From Adineta vaga (lineage: Eukaryota; Rotifera), in contig CP075496.1 in assembly GCA_021613535.1 (NCBI GenBank), positions 4,774,001-4,838,000 on the forward strand: DNA of 64,000 nt, in the 5' to 3' direction. The notes under the pieces are model-generated. The model searched no databases, had not been told where the DNA came from, and saw nothing but the letters and a program-made list of their open reading frames with translations. The translations under genes and the position numbers were made by a program. Shown here one piece after another: positions 26,727-38,344 of the stretch (its first letter is position 1; each line of letters starts with the position of its first letter).

Positions 26727-28122
26727 ATGGCAGCAAAATCTTTAACGGGTCAAGTTGCACTTGTCACAGGTGGAACACGAGGTATTGGCAAAGGTATTGC
26801 CATTGAACTAGGAGCAGCCGGAGCACTCGTCTATGTTACAGGTAGAACTTTATTATGATCTATTCGTTAAAGTAATACATATCATTTGCATATACATTGA
26901 GGTCGAACAATGAAATCAGCTGATGGTAAAAGTGGTAGTTTAGAAGAAACAGCAGAAGCTGTAAGTATACATCAATGTATGTTTTTATAGAAAAGAAAAT
27001 TCTTTTTTTTAGATCCGAAATCGTGGTGGTAAATGTATTCCAGTACGTGTTGATCATGAAAAAATGGATGAAGTTGAAGAACTTTTCGAACGAATTGCTA
27101 AAGAACAAGATGGTCGATTAGATATTTTGGTCAATAATGCTTATAAAGGAGTTGAAGTATTAACTGAATATCGAAATTATACATTATTTCTATGATGACC
27201 TTCTTTTTTTCTAGCCTATTTTGAGTACATCAGGTAAACCATTTTGGGAAGTTGAACCAACTATATTCGATGATATTAATAATGTTGGTTTACGGTATGA
27301 ATATTGAATGAATTGATAATTCTTCAAAGAATCTTTTGCTTCTCTCTAGTAATCATTATTTTTGTACTGTTTTTGCTTCTCGATTAATGGTACCTAGAAA
27401 ACAAGGTTTAATTATTGTGATTTCGTCTGCTGGTGGTTTACGTTATTTATTTAATGTTTCTTATGGAATTGGAAAAGCTGCTGTTTGTTTCTTTTTTTGT
27501 CTCTTAGTTATAAAATTGCTATGTGAAAAATATTTTAGTGTGATCGAATGGCAGCAGACACAGCGATGGAATTGAAAAAACATAATATTGCTTCCATTTC
27601 ACTTTGGCCTGGTGCAGTTTTGACAGAAACAATTCAAGGATCAGAAAATGGAGCTCGGGTATGAAATAACCTTCGATATTATTTCATTAAAAAACTTTTC
27701 TACATTCTAGTTCCGAAAAATGCTAGAAAAATATGGTAAACCAGAATCAGCAGAATATTCTGGTCGTATCATTGCTCATTTAGCACAAAGTATATATTTG
27801 TTTGTTTTCATAAAAAATCTTTGCAGCTTAGTACATTCTTCTTGAATAGATCCATCATTGATGCAATATTCAGGAAAGATAGTAATAACGGCTGATTATG
27901 GAGAAGCTTATAATATTGTTGATACCGATGGTATGTATCATTGAATAATCATATTGTTTTAGATGGATAGTTACGATATATTTAGGTCAACCTGCGGCGA
28001 ATATCCGTTCATTTGCTTATCTAGTTCGACAAGTGCCAACTTTAAGTTGGTTAGCTGGATGGATTCCGGGCTTTTTAAAAGTGCCATATTGGTTATTTCA
28101 TCAAGCAAGCAATAAATTTTAA
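26727..28122 (+). CDS. DHRS1: Short-chain dehydrogenase/reductase, DHRS1 type
   Basis: About nine exons encode a classical SDR. The cofactor loop TGGTRGIGKG lies near the N-terminus and NNAY sits in the NNAG position. The catalytic Ser is in VISSAGGL, and the Tyr/Lys pair is in SYGIGKAA. DHRS1-specific stretches are clear: GRLDILVNNAYKGV, FDDINNVGLRNHYFC, ASRLMVPRKQGLIIVIS, DRMAADTAMELKKHNI, SLWPGAVLTE and a C-terminal LAGWIPGFLKVPYWLF tail. The family reduces steroid and other carbonyl substrates with NADPH, usually at the ER. The start ATG directly follows a tttttcag acceptor, so the mRNA leader may be trans-spliced. AATAAA occurs near 28197. Confidence 0.93.
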
Positions 28123-28660
28123 GTTTTCAAGTTTTTGGTTGATCTAATCCTGCTTCATGATTTCTTTTTCTTTTTGATAAACCAGTGATTTCATGTAATA
28201 AAGTCTATCGCATGTTTGACGGTGTTAGTGAACTGAATGTTTTTTTAACATTATTTCAAAAATAAAACCTAGTGAACTTTTAGATTTCAACAAAATATGA
28301 TGATTAATATGAAATATGTCGTTAGAAATGCTTTCCTCTTTTTAGGAAGAGTTTCATTTCAAACTAGAATAGCATGCAATGAAATATTTTATGTTTTATT
28401 TTAGATGATCAAAAAACTAACTGTTCGATAAATTTTTATAGGACACAGTAGGTATTCTATACAGAATACTGATAGATTTTTATCATTGAATTCTGATATA
28501 TATTATTAAAAAAAGTGATTCATTCGTTATTTAATTGTTATATTTCTAGATCAATATTGATATAACATATGTTGATTGAAGCTTTTTCTGTCGTGAACAC
28601 AGCAAGAATATGATTTCTTCTTGAACTCAGTTGTAATATTTTGTATACGATTTGTTTTAG
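28123..28660. other. Gap between DHRS1 and WDR82
   Basis: About 0.54 kb. It begins with the probable poly(A) signal of DHRS1 (AATAAA near 28197) and ends in a tttgttttag acceptor joined directly to the WDR82 ATG. Nothing else was recognised. Confidence 0.55.
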
Positions 28661-30363
28661 ATGGCATCAGAAATCAAATTTACGCAAGATACAATGAAAC
28701 AATTCAATGTAGCAAAATCATTTAATGTGAATAAAGATCGTATAAATGCAATGAATTTTTCACTCGATGGTGAAACATTGATTTCATCGAGTGATGATGA
28801 TTCAATTGTGATTTATGATTGTAAAGAAGGAGAGTATGTAGGAATTTCTTTGTCAAAAAAATCGAGAATTTTATTTTGAATTTTATTTTCGAAGAACAAA
28901 ACGAACATTATTCAGTAAAAAGTATGGCGTTGATCTTATTCATTTTATTCATGGAACTGAACAAGTTTTACATGGTTCTACAAAAGTAGATGGTTTGTAG
29001 TTTTTTAACAAATGATTTTAACATCTACAGATTGTATTTTATAGATTCTGTTCGATTATTGCAATTAGAAGGCAATAAATACATACGATATTACTCAGGA
29101 CATACAAAACGGTACGCTTTTTTATTCGTATAAGCCGATTGAGTTTAGTATCACCTTTCTCTATATGTTTTTATGAATACGTCTAGTTTTTCAGAGCAAT
29201 ATATGATATCAATCGAAAATTAAATTAAATTATTTTCTTTTTCTTTTAGTGTTGTAAGTTTGAGTATTTGTCCAACAGAAGACACATTTCTTACATCCTC
29301 AATTGACAATACATTGCGTCTATGGGATGTACGCATTCCCACAGCTCAAGTAAGAAGTTTGTTTTTCTTTTCTAGACATTGATATTTAAATGTTTTATTC
29401 AAAAAGGGTCTTCTCAATGTGCAGACAATAGCTGGACCACATACTCGTCCGATAGCCAATTTTGATCCTGAAGGTACTTCAACCTTCTATATAAACCTTT
29501 CTAGTCTTTATTTTTTCTCTGTCTATTTAGGTGTGGTTTTTGCAGCTGGTATCCAATCATCTCTAATCAAACTCTACGATATTCGCCATTTTGATAAAGT
29601 ATGCAAACTTACCTGAGGTAGTAAAACGGAAGATACAAATAATAATGTTAAATTGATTTATTCTCCTGTTTTAGGGGCCATTTACAACATTTCGTCCATT
29701 AGAAATGATGGAGAATACTGATAAACAAACGACAAATTCCACTCTTCCAACTGAACAATGGACACATTTAAAATTTAGTCCAGATGGAAAGATGATTTCG
29801 ATTGCAACCAATGGAACTAGTTTACATCTTATTGAAGCTTTTCAAGGTTTACCTATACATAAATTTACTGTATGTTAATTTGTATGATCTATGAATTCAT
29901 TCAAATCGGAGTTTCTTTAGGATTTTGTCAACGATCGACATGAACCATTACAATGCTGTTTTAGTCCTGATTCAAGTTATATCTTATGTGGTATGTATTT
30001 TGAAATTCACAAATGAAATATAAAGTAAATTTGTCTTGATTACAGGTTCGGGTGATAATCGTATTTTAATTTACAAAGCTGAAAGTGGCGAGAAAGTTAT
30101 TGAAAAACAAGTTTGTTCTTTTCATGTATACTCTTTAAATTTCAAACAAATCCATAAATAATTTAGACGGAACATAGTGGTGCTATTCAATGCATTCAAT
30201 TCAATCCTGCTTTTCTCATGTTTGCAACAGCTCATACAAATATGGTTCGTTTCATTTTTGAAATTTATCCAAATTTTCTATTCTTTCCAATATATTTTCA
30301 TCTATTTAGTTATTCTGGCTACCAATGATCGATGCACAACCAACAGATGATGTACCATCATAG
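28661..30363 (+). CDS. WDR82: WDR82/Swd2 WD40 protein
   Basis: Some ten or eleven exons encode a WD40 propeller matching WDR82 end to end: KSFNVNKDRINAMNFS, ETLISSSDDDSIVIYDC, RTLFSKKYGVDLIHF, NKYIRYYSGHTKRVVSLS, SSIDNTLRLWDVR, FDPEGVVFAAG, SLIKLYDIRHFDKGPF, a variable loop, WTHLKFSPDGKMISIATNG, TEHSGAIQCIQFNP and the terminal LFWLPMID. WDR82 is a subunit of the SET1A/B H3K4 methyltransferase complex and of PP1-PNUTS, and it binds Ser5-phosphorylated RNA polymerase II CTD. The ATG follows an acceptor without any spacer. The last intron splits ATG from TTATTCTGG. It faces a GPCR gene on the other strand. Confidence 0.94.
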
Positions 30364-31047
30364 TAGTTCTCAAACTTTTATACATACAAATATCGATAAA
30401 AGATGTGTTTTTTTTGTCATAATTTATCTCATTCAGAGATTCTCTTTCTTTTTCATTTTCGTACTGTACTGTTAAAATCTTTTTTCTTACTACCATATAG
30501 CATGTTTGAACTGCTGATTCGTACATGTGTGTGTTTCAAACATTCTGTTCTTTTTCTGGTATATTTTACTATGCTAGGAAATTTAAATTAGATTATACAA
30601 GAATTCTTTTTGTTTGTCTGTCTTATTAAACAAGATAAAGTTAAGATCATAAAACTATATGTACTAAAGAAAAATAAAGAATTAATTAGTTATATAATGA
30701 TAGAAATATCTTTGATTTGAAGCATCATTAAATGAAATTCTCATTTGTGTATGTACAATTGTAAGTCCTATCGTGCATGGTCGGATCCGTCAATGACAAA
30801 GAAAAAAAACCTAATAGAACCATCTGACGATATTTCTTCTTAGAAAAGATTAATTACAATGGTTGAATATTTTTCATTCCTATCATTACGATTTAAAATA
30901 CTTTTTTCAATAAATAAATACAAGGAGAACGACGCATTCGTCGAAATTAGTACTTTAAATAATCATTTTTGACCTGTAATTAAGATAGACATTGAATTCT
31001 AAAGACGAAATAGTTTTATTCAAATCAGAATGATGTTCACGGAATAT
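30364..31047. other. Convergent 3' flanks
   Basis: About 0.7 kb between the 3' ends of WDR82 (+) and the GPCR (-). It is AT-rich with AATAAA-type hexamers on the plus strand near 30670 and 30910. No gene was seen. Confidence 0.5.
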
Positions 31048-32004
31048 TTAACGAGTTACTGGTGAAATGGTTCTTTCGTGTCTTTTGAAAACAATTTTCT
31101 TAAAATTTGACAAATAACTCATTGAAGTAAATGGTAATAGACAAGGTATAATATGTAGAGAAAAGAAGAAATAATTTACTTGAATAAATAATAGACTCAA
31201 TGTCGGTGCAAATATTAGAATAAGTCCATTGAATGTTAATGGAAACCAAAATAATATATATAAAATTGCTATAGTAACAAGTTGTCGTGTTAATTTACGT
31301 TGTCGATGCCATGATACTTGATGTTGCCGTTTTTGCCAGATAACTCGAATAATAAGACTTACATTTGCTATAGCAACGACTAAAACTGGAACTACAATAT
31401 CTGCAATAAGATCATAAGTTGCAAGAACTGGATTAGAAAACAAATAACATGGTATTCCACAGAAAGCCTTACATTCAATGATTTAATACAAAATTTTATA
31501 ATTCAAAAAGAAAAGATTTACCTCATTAAAATTCCATTGATTTTGACATGGATTTAATATAATCACGATAAAATAAAACATAACTGGATATAAACAAGCA
31601 ATTAACATTGGTAATACATGAAAGAAAATTCTTTTTCTTCGTGTGATCATAATTGTTCGACTAAATACAAGTAAATGTCGTTCAATTGAACCCCAAGCCA
31701 TTGCAAATAGTAGAACACCATTTGATGCATATTCCCACCAGTTCCACCACAAACAAAAACTAGTCGTTGTCGGTATAACAAAATTGAAATAATTATAAAT
31801 CATAATGAATGGAAAATTTGTTGTTAACTGAATAAAACTTCCAGTAACTAATACTAAAGTAAGATGATGATCAAGTGTAAGCTTTAGTCGTTGTCGAAAA
31901 AAATAAATGAAAATCAAAATTGAACAAATAGTCGATGGAATAGATAAGACTAGTAAGAGCCAAAATTTCACTTGTGGAAGCCATGACATTACGTCTTCAG
32001 TCAT
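31048..32004 (-). CDS. Rhodopsin-like orphan GPCR (divergent invertebrate family)
   Basis: Two exons (32004-31522, 31467-31048; 54-nt intron, phase 0) give 300 aa with seven hydrophobic segments. TM1 is LLLVLSIPSTICSILIFIYF. TM3 carries SIERHLLVF where DRY is usual. TM5 is LIADIVVPVLVVAIANVSLI, TM6 contains LFWFPLT in the CWxP position, and TM7 is weakly conserved (PFTSMSYLSNFKK, no NPxxY). A Cys just before TM3 (SFCLWWNWWEY) and one in the loop before TM5 (FCGIPCYLF) could form the usual disulfide. Short receptors of this style, with a tiny N-terminus and no ligand-family signature, are what I associate with expanded bdelloid receptor sets. Ligand and G protein are unknown. Confidence 0.8.
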
Positions 32005-33277
32005 CTTTTATGATTACAATAAAGAATAAAAGAAATTCAAGGCAATTTTTCCGTTAGTTTAGATAAAGAAAAATAAATGATTATACATCTTATGAGAAAA
32101 GTTCTTGAGATCATTAGAGTACGATATTTTAATGAGAAGATATATGTAACTAATTGTTCCTTTAACGAAGGTACGTGTATTTCGTGTCCGGAAATTTTCA
32201 CAAATAAGTCTTGATGTTAAAAGAAGTATCTCGCCGAGTTATTTTATATTTATTTGAAAGATTTTTTATGAATAAAAATCATTAGTTTACTGTTCATTTC
32301 TATAACAAGAACTCTTTACCCTTTTTAACCGTGATTTAAAAAGTGCAGTTTATATCAGTCATATTGATGTCGAATGTCATGTTGTTTGTCTTCAGTAAAT
32401 GCACCAAGAAATATTTCAAAACAATGATGTTACACTTAGTTTGTCTATTTAGAGCAAAGTTTAATTATACAAACGATAAACACTAGTTTGAAATACAATA
32501 TATAAATATAGTACGGAAGGATAATTTCAAATTAATATTCCAAATTGAAATGCATTCATATCTTTTTCGTTTTATTTTGTGTTTCAATTGGAGTTAATTA
32601 ATGACATCTCTAGAGAACATTTTCGAAAATTGAAATTTCATCCAATAAAAATCAATATAGAAATAATTTGTTTTTATTTCTTACTAGAAAGAAAGTAATT
32701 TGATCATGTTCTCATATTTGTACAGTCATATACGAATAGATCAAACAAATTCTTTTCTCTTGTAAATCTCTAGTGTCTTGAAAAGTTCGTCATCATTATT
32801 GTCCGATCTGATAAGACATCTCGACACACGCGTCGGCATCGAAAAAAAATATATTAAACAATCCGATGAACAACATTCCGCCGCTACCGATTTGTATCAA
32901 CATAAAACAAAGATGAGCTTAAATGAATTTTTCTTTCTAAACGAGAAGATGCTATCTTTACTGGTGCTGGTGTTAGTTCGATGATGAGGATGATGATGAA
33001 CAGAAAGAAACAGCTCATTTCTATGCTTTGATCTATCTATTTGTCTTCGTTCAGTATAAGAAAAATCTTTAAAAATAATTAGCCGACATTCTACACTCAT
33101 ATTCATTAGATAATAACCATAGTATGTCTGTTGTTTGAATCTATGCTGAAATTTTTTTCTCTCTATATATCTGGCTCCTCAACTTATCATTAACATCGAA
33201 GTACATTGCTGGTGCTTCTGTTCGCTGTCACTGATGTTATTTCGAAGTAGAATTTGTTCAAGCATGTATATATACAC

Positions 33278-33299
<22 letters not shown>
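33278..33299. repeat. (TA)n microsatellite
   Basis: An uninterrupted TA dinucleotide tract of about 22 nt, followed by tatgtatg. Several shorter tracts of the same kind occur elsewhere in the window, for example near 1136-1153, 1668-1681 and 2596-2610. Confidence 0.85.
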
Positions 33300-33308
<9 letters not shown>

Positions 33309-35293
33309 CGGTGCATTGACTTGAAAGATCAATCGAAGGTGATAACAAGACCATATTCGCTGATTAGTGTTTTTTTTCATATACATATAATTAATAGTAA
33401 GTCTTCCCTTGTGGAATGAAGTAAATTGAAAGATAGTGATGTACTAATGAGAAAACGCCTTCATTTATCATCAATCATTTGATACAAATGAAAAAGATTG
33501 AAATATTTTTATATAGAAGTCTTCATTGGGATGATAGTATTGCTTTTCTTTTTTCTTCGTAAAGAATGAAGGACAGCATAAGCAGCAGTCAAGAGAATGT
33601 ATCATCTTGATGGACGAATGATGAATTGATGTGTTTACATTTCAGATGACGAGCGTTCACTTTTTATCCCGTCATATCGGCGTGTGTACGATTTTGCTTA
33701 GGTAATCATTCTGTATATATATATCTATAGATATTTGTTTGGAGAAGAGCCACCTGTTGAAAGATACTGGTCATTTGTGTGCAGATTTAAAGCATCAAAT
33801 ATACATTTGGACGAATTCGTTCTTTCTTTCTTTTTCTTTTGACTTTGTTTTTATCCATATGGATAACTCGTCTTGCTTTGAGTGAGACAAAAAAAATGAT
33901 TAATCGAGACCGAGCGGTAGGCGACGTCAAGAAAGTTGTGTACGAATTATTATGTGTATGTGCAGAGCAAATCCACGCCTGCTTAGATATTGCTGATGCT
34001 AAGCTAGTGTGGTGGGAGTGCCATTAGAAAGTCATTTTTCACGCCAATATGCACCTTTCTGCTTGATAGACATAGACCTTTTAGAAATTGATAGAAGAGA
34101 TACACACACACATACACACATATATTAGGAAAACTAACTAAGAAGAGTAAAAGAAAAAGCAATGTCATTGTTCTTTTTTGTCAATACATATGTGTATATA
34201 TATATAAATGTATCGAATGGTAAAAGGGAAACAAAATATCAAATGAAACACGCATGAAATGTGTCTGTTAAATTAACATATCTTGAAAATTTTTTACTTG
34301 AATAAATAGATTTAATTATAATATGAAAAGACAATATCTCGATTAATAAATGTTAAGTAAAAAACTATTTATTCAATACAGTACAATGCAATCAATCGTT
34401 GAGTTTGATTTTAAAAATAATTATTGATAGTTTTAACGATGATTACGTATTATGCCCTTTCTATAATTGTCACATATAACTCGATGTAAATGTTAGCTAC
34501 TCAAAAATGATTTTTGTCTTGTACTCTTTTTACTATTCAAACGAACATATGAGAGCCAGGCTACCACAGTGACGACAAGTGTTGAAAGACAAAATGTTTA
34601 TACGATAACTTTCATAGCAATGAAATTACAACAACAGCTTATTCGATGATCGTAAAAGTGATGATGTTTGTCATCATGAAGCCCAATGTCCTATTTTGTT
34701 TCTTCTTGACGATTGTGCTATATGTCAAATGATAATTAGAAAGGCGAGCACGCGCTCTGCTTCTCTCTATCTATCGTACACATATACATACGTTCTTCCT
34801 CTCAAACATATCTTACTGTTCCACGTGCTAAATAGATCTATTCATTCTCATCTTATTTCTTAGCCATACATTCATTCTTCATTCTGGCAATAATCTATTA
34901 TCGGTAGTATAACCGAAAAAGGCAATATTAATTGAACAATAAGTACATCATCAAAGCATTTTTATACGGTTAACTGCTCATTGCAGTAATTTGAAATAAG
35001 AAATCGAAAAAATTATCATTGATCCTGAACATACGATTGGTTAACATCAAATAATGATGAAATAAAAAAGAAGAAAAAGGAAGTTGTCGTTCCGCTGGGA
35101 ATTTTATATAAATAAAAAGAATGAAGAGGTTTATGATGAACTCCAATAAAGAAAAATCACTGCTATTAAACGAGTCGTTGCAAATGAGATGAAAGACAAT
35201 TCATATGAATAGATACAAGCTGGTATATCACTCAAAAAATTCTCACGTAGTATTATAATGCAAGCCATTTATTTTCTCTTTAGTTACAGATGC

Positions 35294-35313
35294 TCATCAT
35301 CATCATCATCATC
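35294..35313. repeat. (TCA)n microsatellite
   Basis: An almost pure run of about seven TCA units in intergenic DNA. Confidence 0.85.
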
Positions 35314-37144
35314 GTTATACAGGTTGTGTATGTGGAGATAGAAAAGCACGTCGATAGGATGTGATGTGTACAAGTTAATTTTTTGACTCGTCATCATCGG
35401 TTATTGTACGTGCTCGACACACGCGAGTCGTCAATCAACGAATATTTCTTTCTCTGGCTTTCTCTTCATTTTCCTTTTCTCTGTGTATATGTATGATAAA
35501 CAGCATTTGCATGCGTTCTTGTCGAGTGATCAATTGCAATAACACCAGCAGACGCGCTCACATGAACCTATTACACGAATCAACCGATGATGATGATAAT
35601 AATAATACTCAACAACTTTTACTAGAAGATATTGAGAAAGAGCAAAAGAAAGAACGACAGAAAGAGAGAGGAAAGCAGGTTGGTAAGAAGCAAAAGCTGC
35701 CAAATGACAGTGGCAAAAGGGCAAAATAAATCGATACTTGTTCGTCTCTGGAGTGTTGATAAGTATAAACAATTATGGGCACTGACAACGACCAAACAGC
35801 TATGGTAGAAGAAAATGATGAGATCTATTTATTTCCTTTTAGGCTTGCCGCTTTCTACGCATATCGTGGATAATGTTCTTGCTCATCTTTCTGTTCTCAC
35901 CAGCACCTCCTCTTCTTCTTCTACGACTACTACTACTATTTCTTCTTTTCCTCTAGTCATTATCGCCATAATCGAAGATATAATGGCATCAGCTACAAAT
36001 AACGAGTGTATAGTCATATCATTCCAGTCCATATAGTCAAGCAGGTTATCTTCTCCACCCTTTTTCTATATAATTTAGAATAAACGTCAATCTAAATCAA
36101 TCGAATCTGGATATCACAAACAGACATGCACTCGTTTTGCTATTTTCTTCCAACCTGCGGAAGCGGCAACAATTGAAAAGTCTGTTTTCTCATCATTAAC
36201 AGTCATTAAAGCGGAACTATGCTTATGTTCAATTTAACGGTTGCTTGCCGTTTCTTTTTTGCAGAATATAGACATACATATATGTACAAATATAATTCGA
36301 TAGAAATCGTGAAAGAAGAAAGTGATTTATGATCACATAAGTCGTTTGTACTCAAAAAACGATACATTTTCTTCTGATAAAAAAATAACGATAATGACGT
36401 ACACACATAGATTTACGTGTATGTACATTGGTCAAGTGAGTATCTGTCTCTTACATACACAAAGCAAGTAAACAGGACACAAACAACAATTGTCGCCGGC
36501 TATGATCATGGCGGTGAATCTTAAGCCTTACACAAACTGACAACAATTACAACTTGTCACACGAAGACTCTAACTATTGATCGAAATAAAAAAGAAGTAG
36601 GAGAAGATGAAGAAGATAAAAATTGACGGACGGCGGGAAGCTCACCGAGACGGAAATTCCTTTTTTTTTTGTGTGTGTCCGTCGCGAGCACAATCCATTG
36701 TCGTCCCGACGGTGGTACAAACGAAAGTACTTCACACTGAAATATACGATAGAAAATGAGAGCACTAAACAGCACAGGTATTGAGTTCGCGCCGCACGAC
36801 CCAAGTGTTCATTTCCTGCTAGATCGCTCACTCAAGTGCAGCATCGGACTCCAAAAAAAATGAGTAAAGAAAGAAGAAAAAAGCATCAATGCTTAGAAAT
36901 CATACTATTGATTTCTTTTATACAGTAATTTGCCTTTGAATATGAAATAAACGAAAAAGACGGTATTCTTTTTCTTTTGATAATGGTTTTTTTTTATGTG
37001 ACAAGAAAAAAAAAGATCGTGTGACAAAAAAATGTTTCTGAAGGTCAGTTAGTCAAATAAATACACAACAATTGAAAATACAACAGAGATGAATAGGGAA
37101 CACAACAACAAGACAAAATACTTGCCAAATACTTGAAGGATATG

Positions 37145-38080
37145 TCAAATCGAAAACGCAGCAGGCACAATCATTGATGTACTGGTACAATCATCAGATG
37201 AAGAATGAATTGTTGCTGTCGTTGCATTTTGTTGTTGCTGCTGTAAGCAGTTTTCCGTATGTTTATTAAGTAATGACATACGTGAAAATGTTTTTGAACA
37301 ATTACTACATCGGTACTTTTTAACATCCGAATGTGTTTGCATATGTGCACGTAAATTCGAGCGATCAGCAAATGCTCGACAACATATTTCACATTGAAAT
37401 GGTTTTTCTCCTGTATGTGTACGTACATGTCCTTGTAAAAGCCATGGACGTGAAAATGCTTTACCACAAATTTTGCATTTACATGGTAATGTATGTGTAC
37501 GTATATGCATTTTAAGTGCACCTAATGAATTATATGTTTTTTCACAGAATTTACATTGAAATTGTTTTTTAATTTGTGCAATACAATGAAATTGTTTATG
37601 TTTTGAAAGGCCACCAAATGTTGAATAAGATTTCGAACAACCATCACATTGATAACGAGAATTTGTGCTATTTGAATTGAGAGTATTTGATGTTGTTGCT
37701 GTGATTAGATTCGGCGATGGTGGTGATGATGAGCACGATGATGATGTTGGTGTTAATGGATAGGAAGATTTTAAAGGTTTTTTTAATGGATTTATATTTG
37801 AATTGATTAATGTTGGATGAGATAATGGTAATGGTGTCGACGATATTTGACCATTTTTTGACATTTGCATAGCAAAATAATGGTAACTGAGATAATAAAG
37901 ATAGGAAAAATCATTTGACGACATTAAACGTGGAAAAATCATCGATGATGGAGATGTTTTTGGAAAAGCTCGATGTGGGATTTGTGATGATTGAATTTGA
38001 TGTTTTGTATTATTATTATTATTATTACTTCCTTCTTGTTCATCATCTTCTTCTTCGTCATGTTCTAAGTCTTTGATAAT

Positions 38081-38113
<33 letters not shown>

Positions 38114-38344
38114 GTGAAGAATACCTTCTTCTTCTTCGTCGTCTTCTTCAGTTTCAAGTATTGATTCAGATGATGATGCTGCAGATAATAAACTTGAAAT
38201 CAGAAAACTTTTACGATTGTCTGATTCTATTCAAAAATCATAATAATAAATAAATTTCAATTGAATCATTTTAAAGAAAAAAATCTTACCAGTCATCGTT
38301 TCATCGTCCGTAATATTGCTTGTAGTATTTCTACTCATCATCAT
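37145..38344 (-). CDS. SNAI: Snail-family zinc-finger transcription factor
   Basis: Two exons (38344-38290, 38226-37145; 62-nt intron) give 378 aa. Five C-terminal zinc fingers lie at about 210-232, 241-263, 267-289, 295-317 and 323-345. Signature strings are [74 protein letters not shown] and [24 protein letters not shown] and SDVKKY separate Snail from Scratch. The last finger is C2HC. The family represses E-box genes such as cadherins in mesoderm formation and EMT. The N-terminus lacks the SNAG motif and instead has an eh1-like FLISSLL at 26-32, followed by a long acidic region with an Asp run encoded by a CAT repeat. Upstream (38560-38720) is a GC-richer stretch with a TATA-like element on the minus strand, a plausible but unproven promoter. 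Confidence 0.92.
38083..38113. repeat. CAT trinucleotide repeat inside the Snail coding exon
   Basis: An unbroken run of about ten CAT units. On the coding (minus) strand it reads as GAT and encodes a poly-Asp tract. Its purity makes length variation between alleles likely. Confidence 0.85.

Larger units (their letters stand above)
32005..37144. other. Large gene-poor region rich in microsatellites
   Basis: About 5.1 kb without a supported gene. It contains AT/TA tracts (33278-33299 and near 33714 and 34195), a TCA repeat (35294-35313), pyrimidine runs and a more GC-rich patch at about 36490-36840. Open frames such as 35493-35729 (+, Lys/Glu-rich) and 36557-36831 (-) are low complexity and lack domain or splice support. 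The region separates a GPCR and a Snail factor, both on the minus strand, so it holds the GPCR promoter and the Snail 3' flank and may carry distal regulatory DNA. Confidence 0.5.

Noticed and set aside
35493-35729. Plus-strand Lys/Glu/Asp-rich open frame of 78 codons
   Set aside because: Low complexity, open on the opposite strand too, no splice sites or homologous motif; kept as intergenic.
35294-38113. Regular trinucleotide repeats as possible CRISPR or satellite
   Set aside because: Pure trinucleotide runs without spacers; simple microsatellites in a eukaryotic genome.
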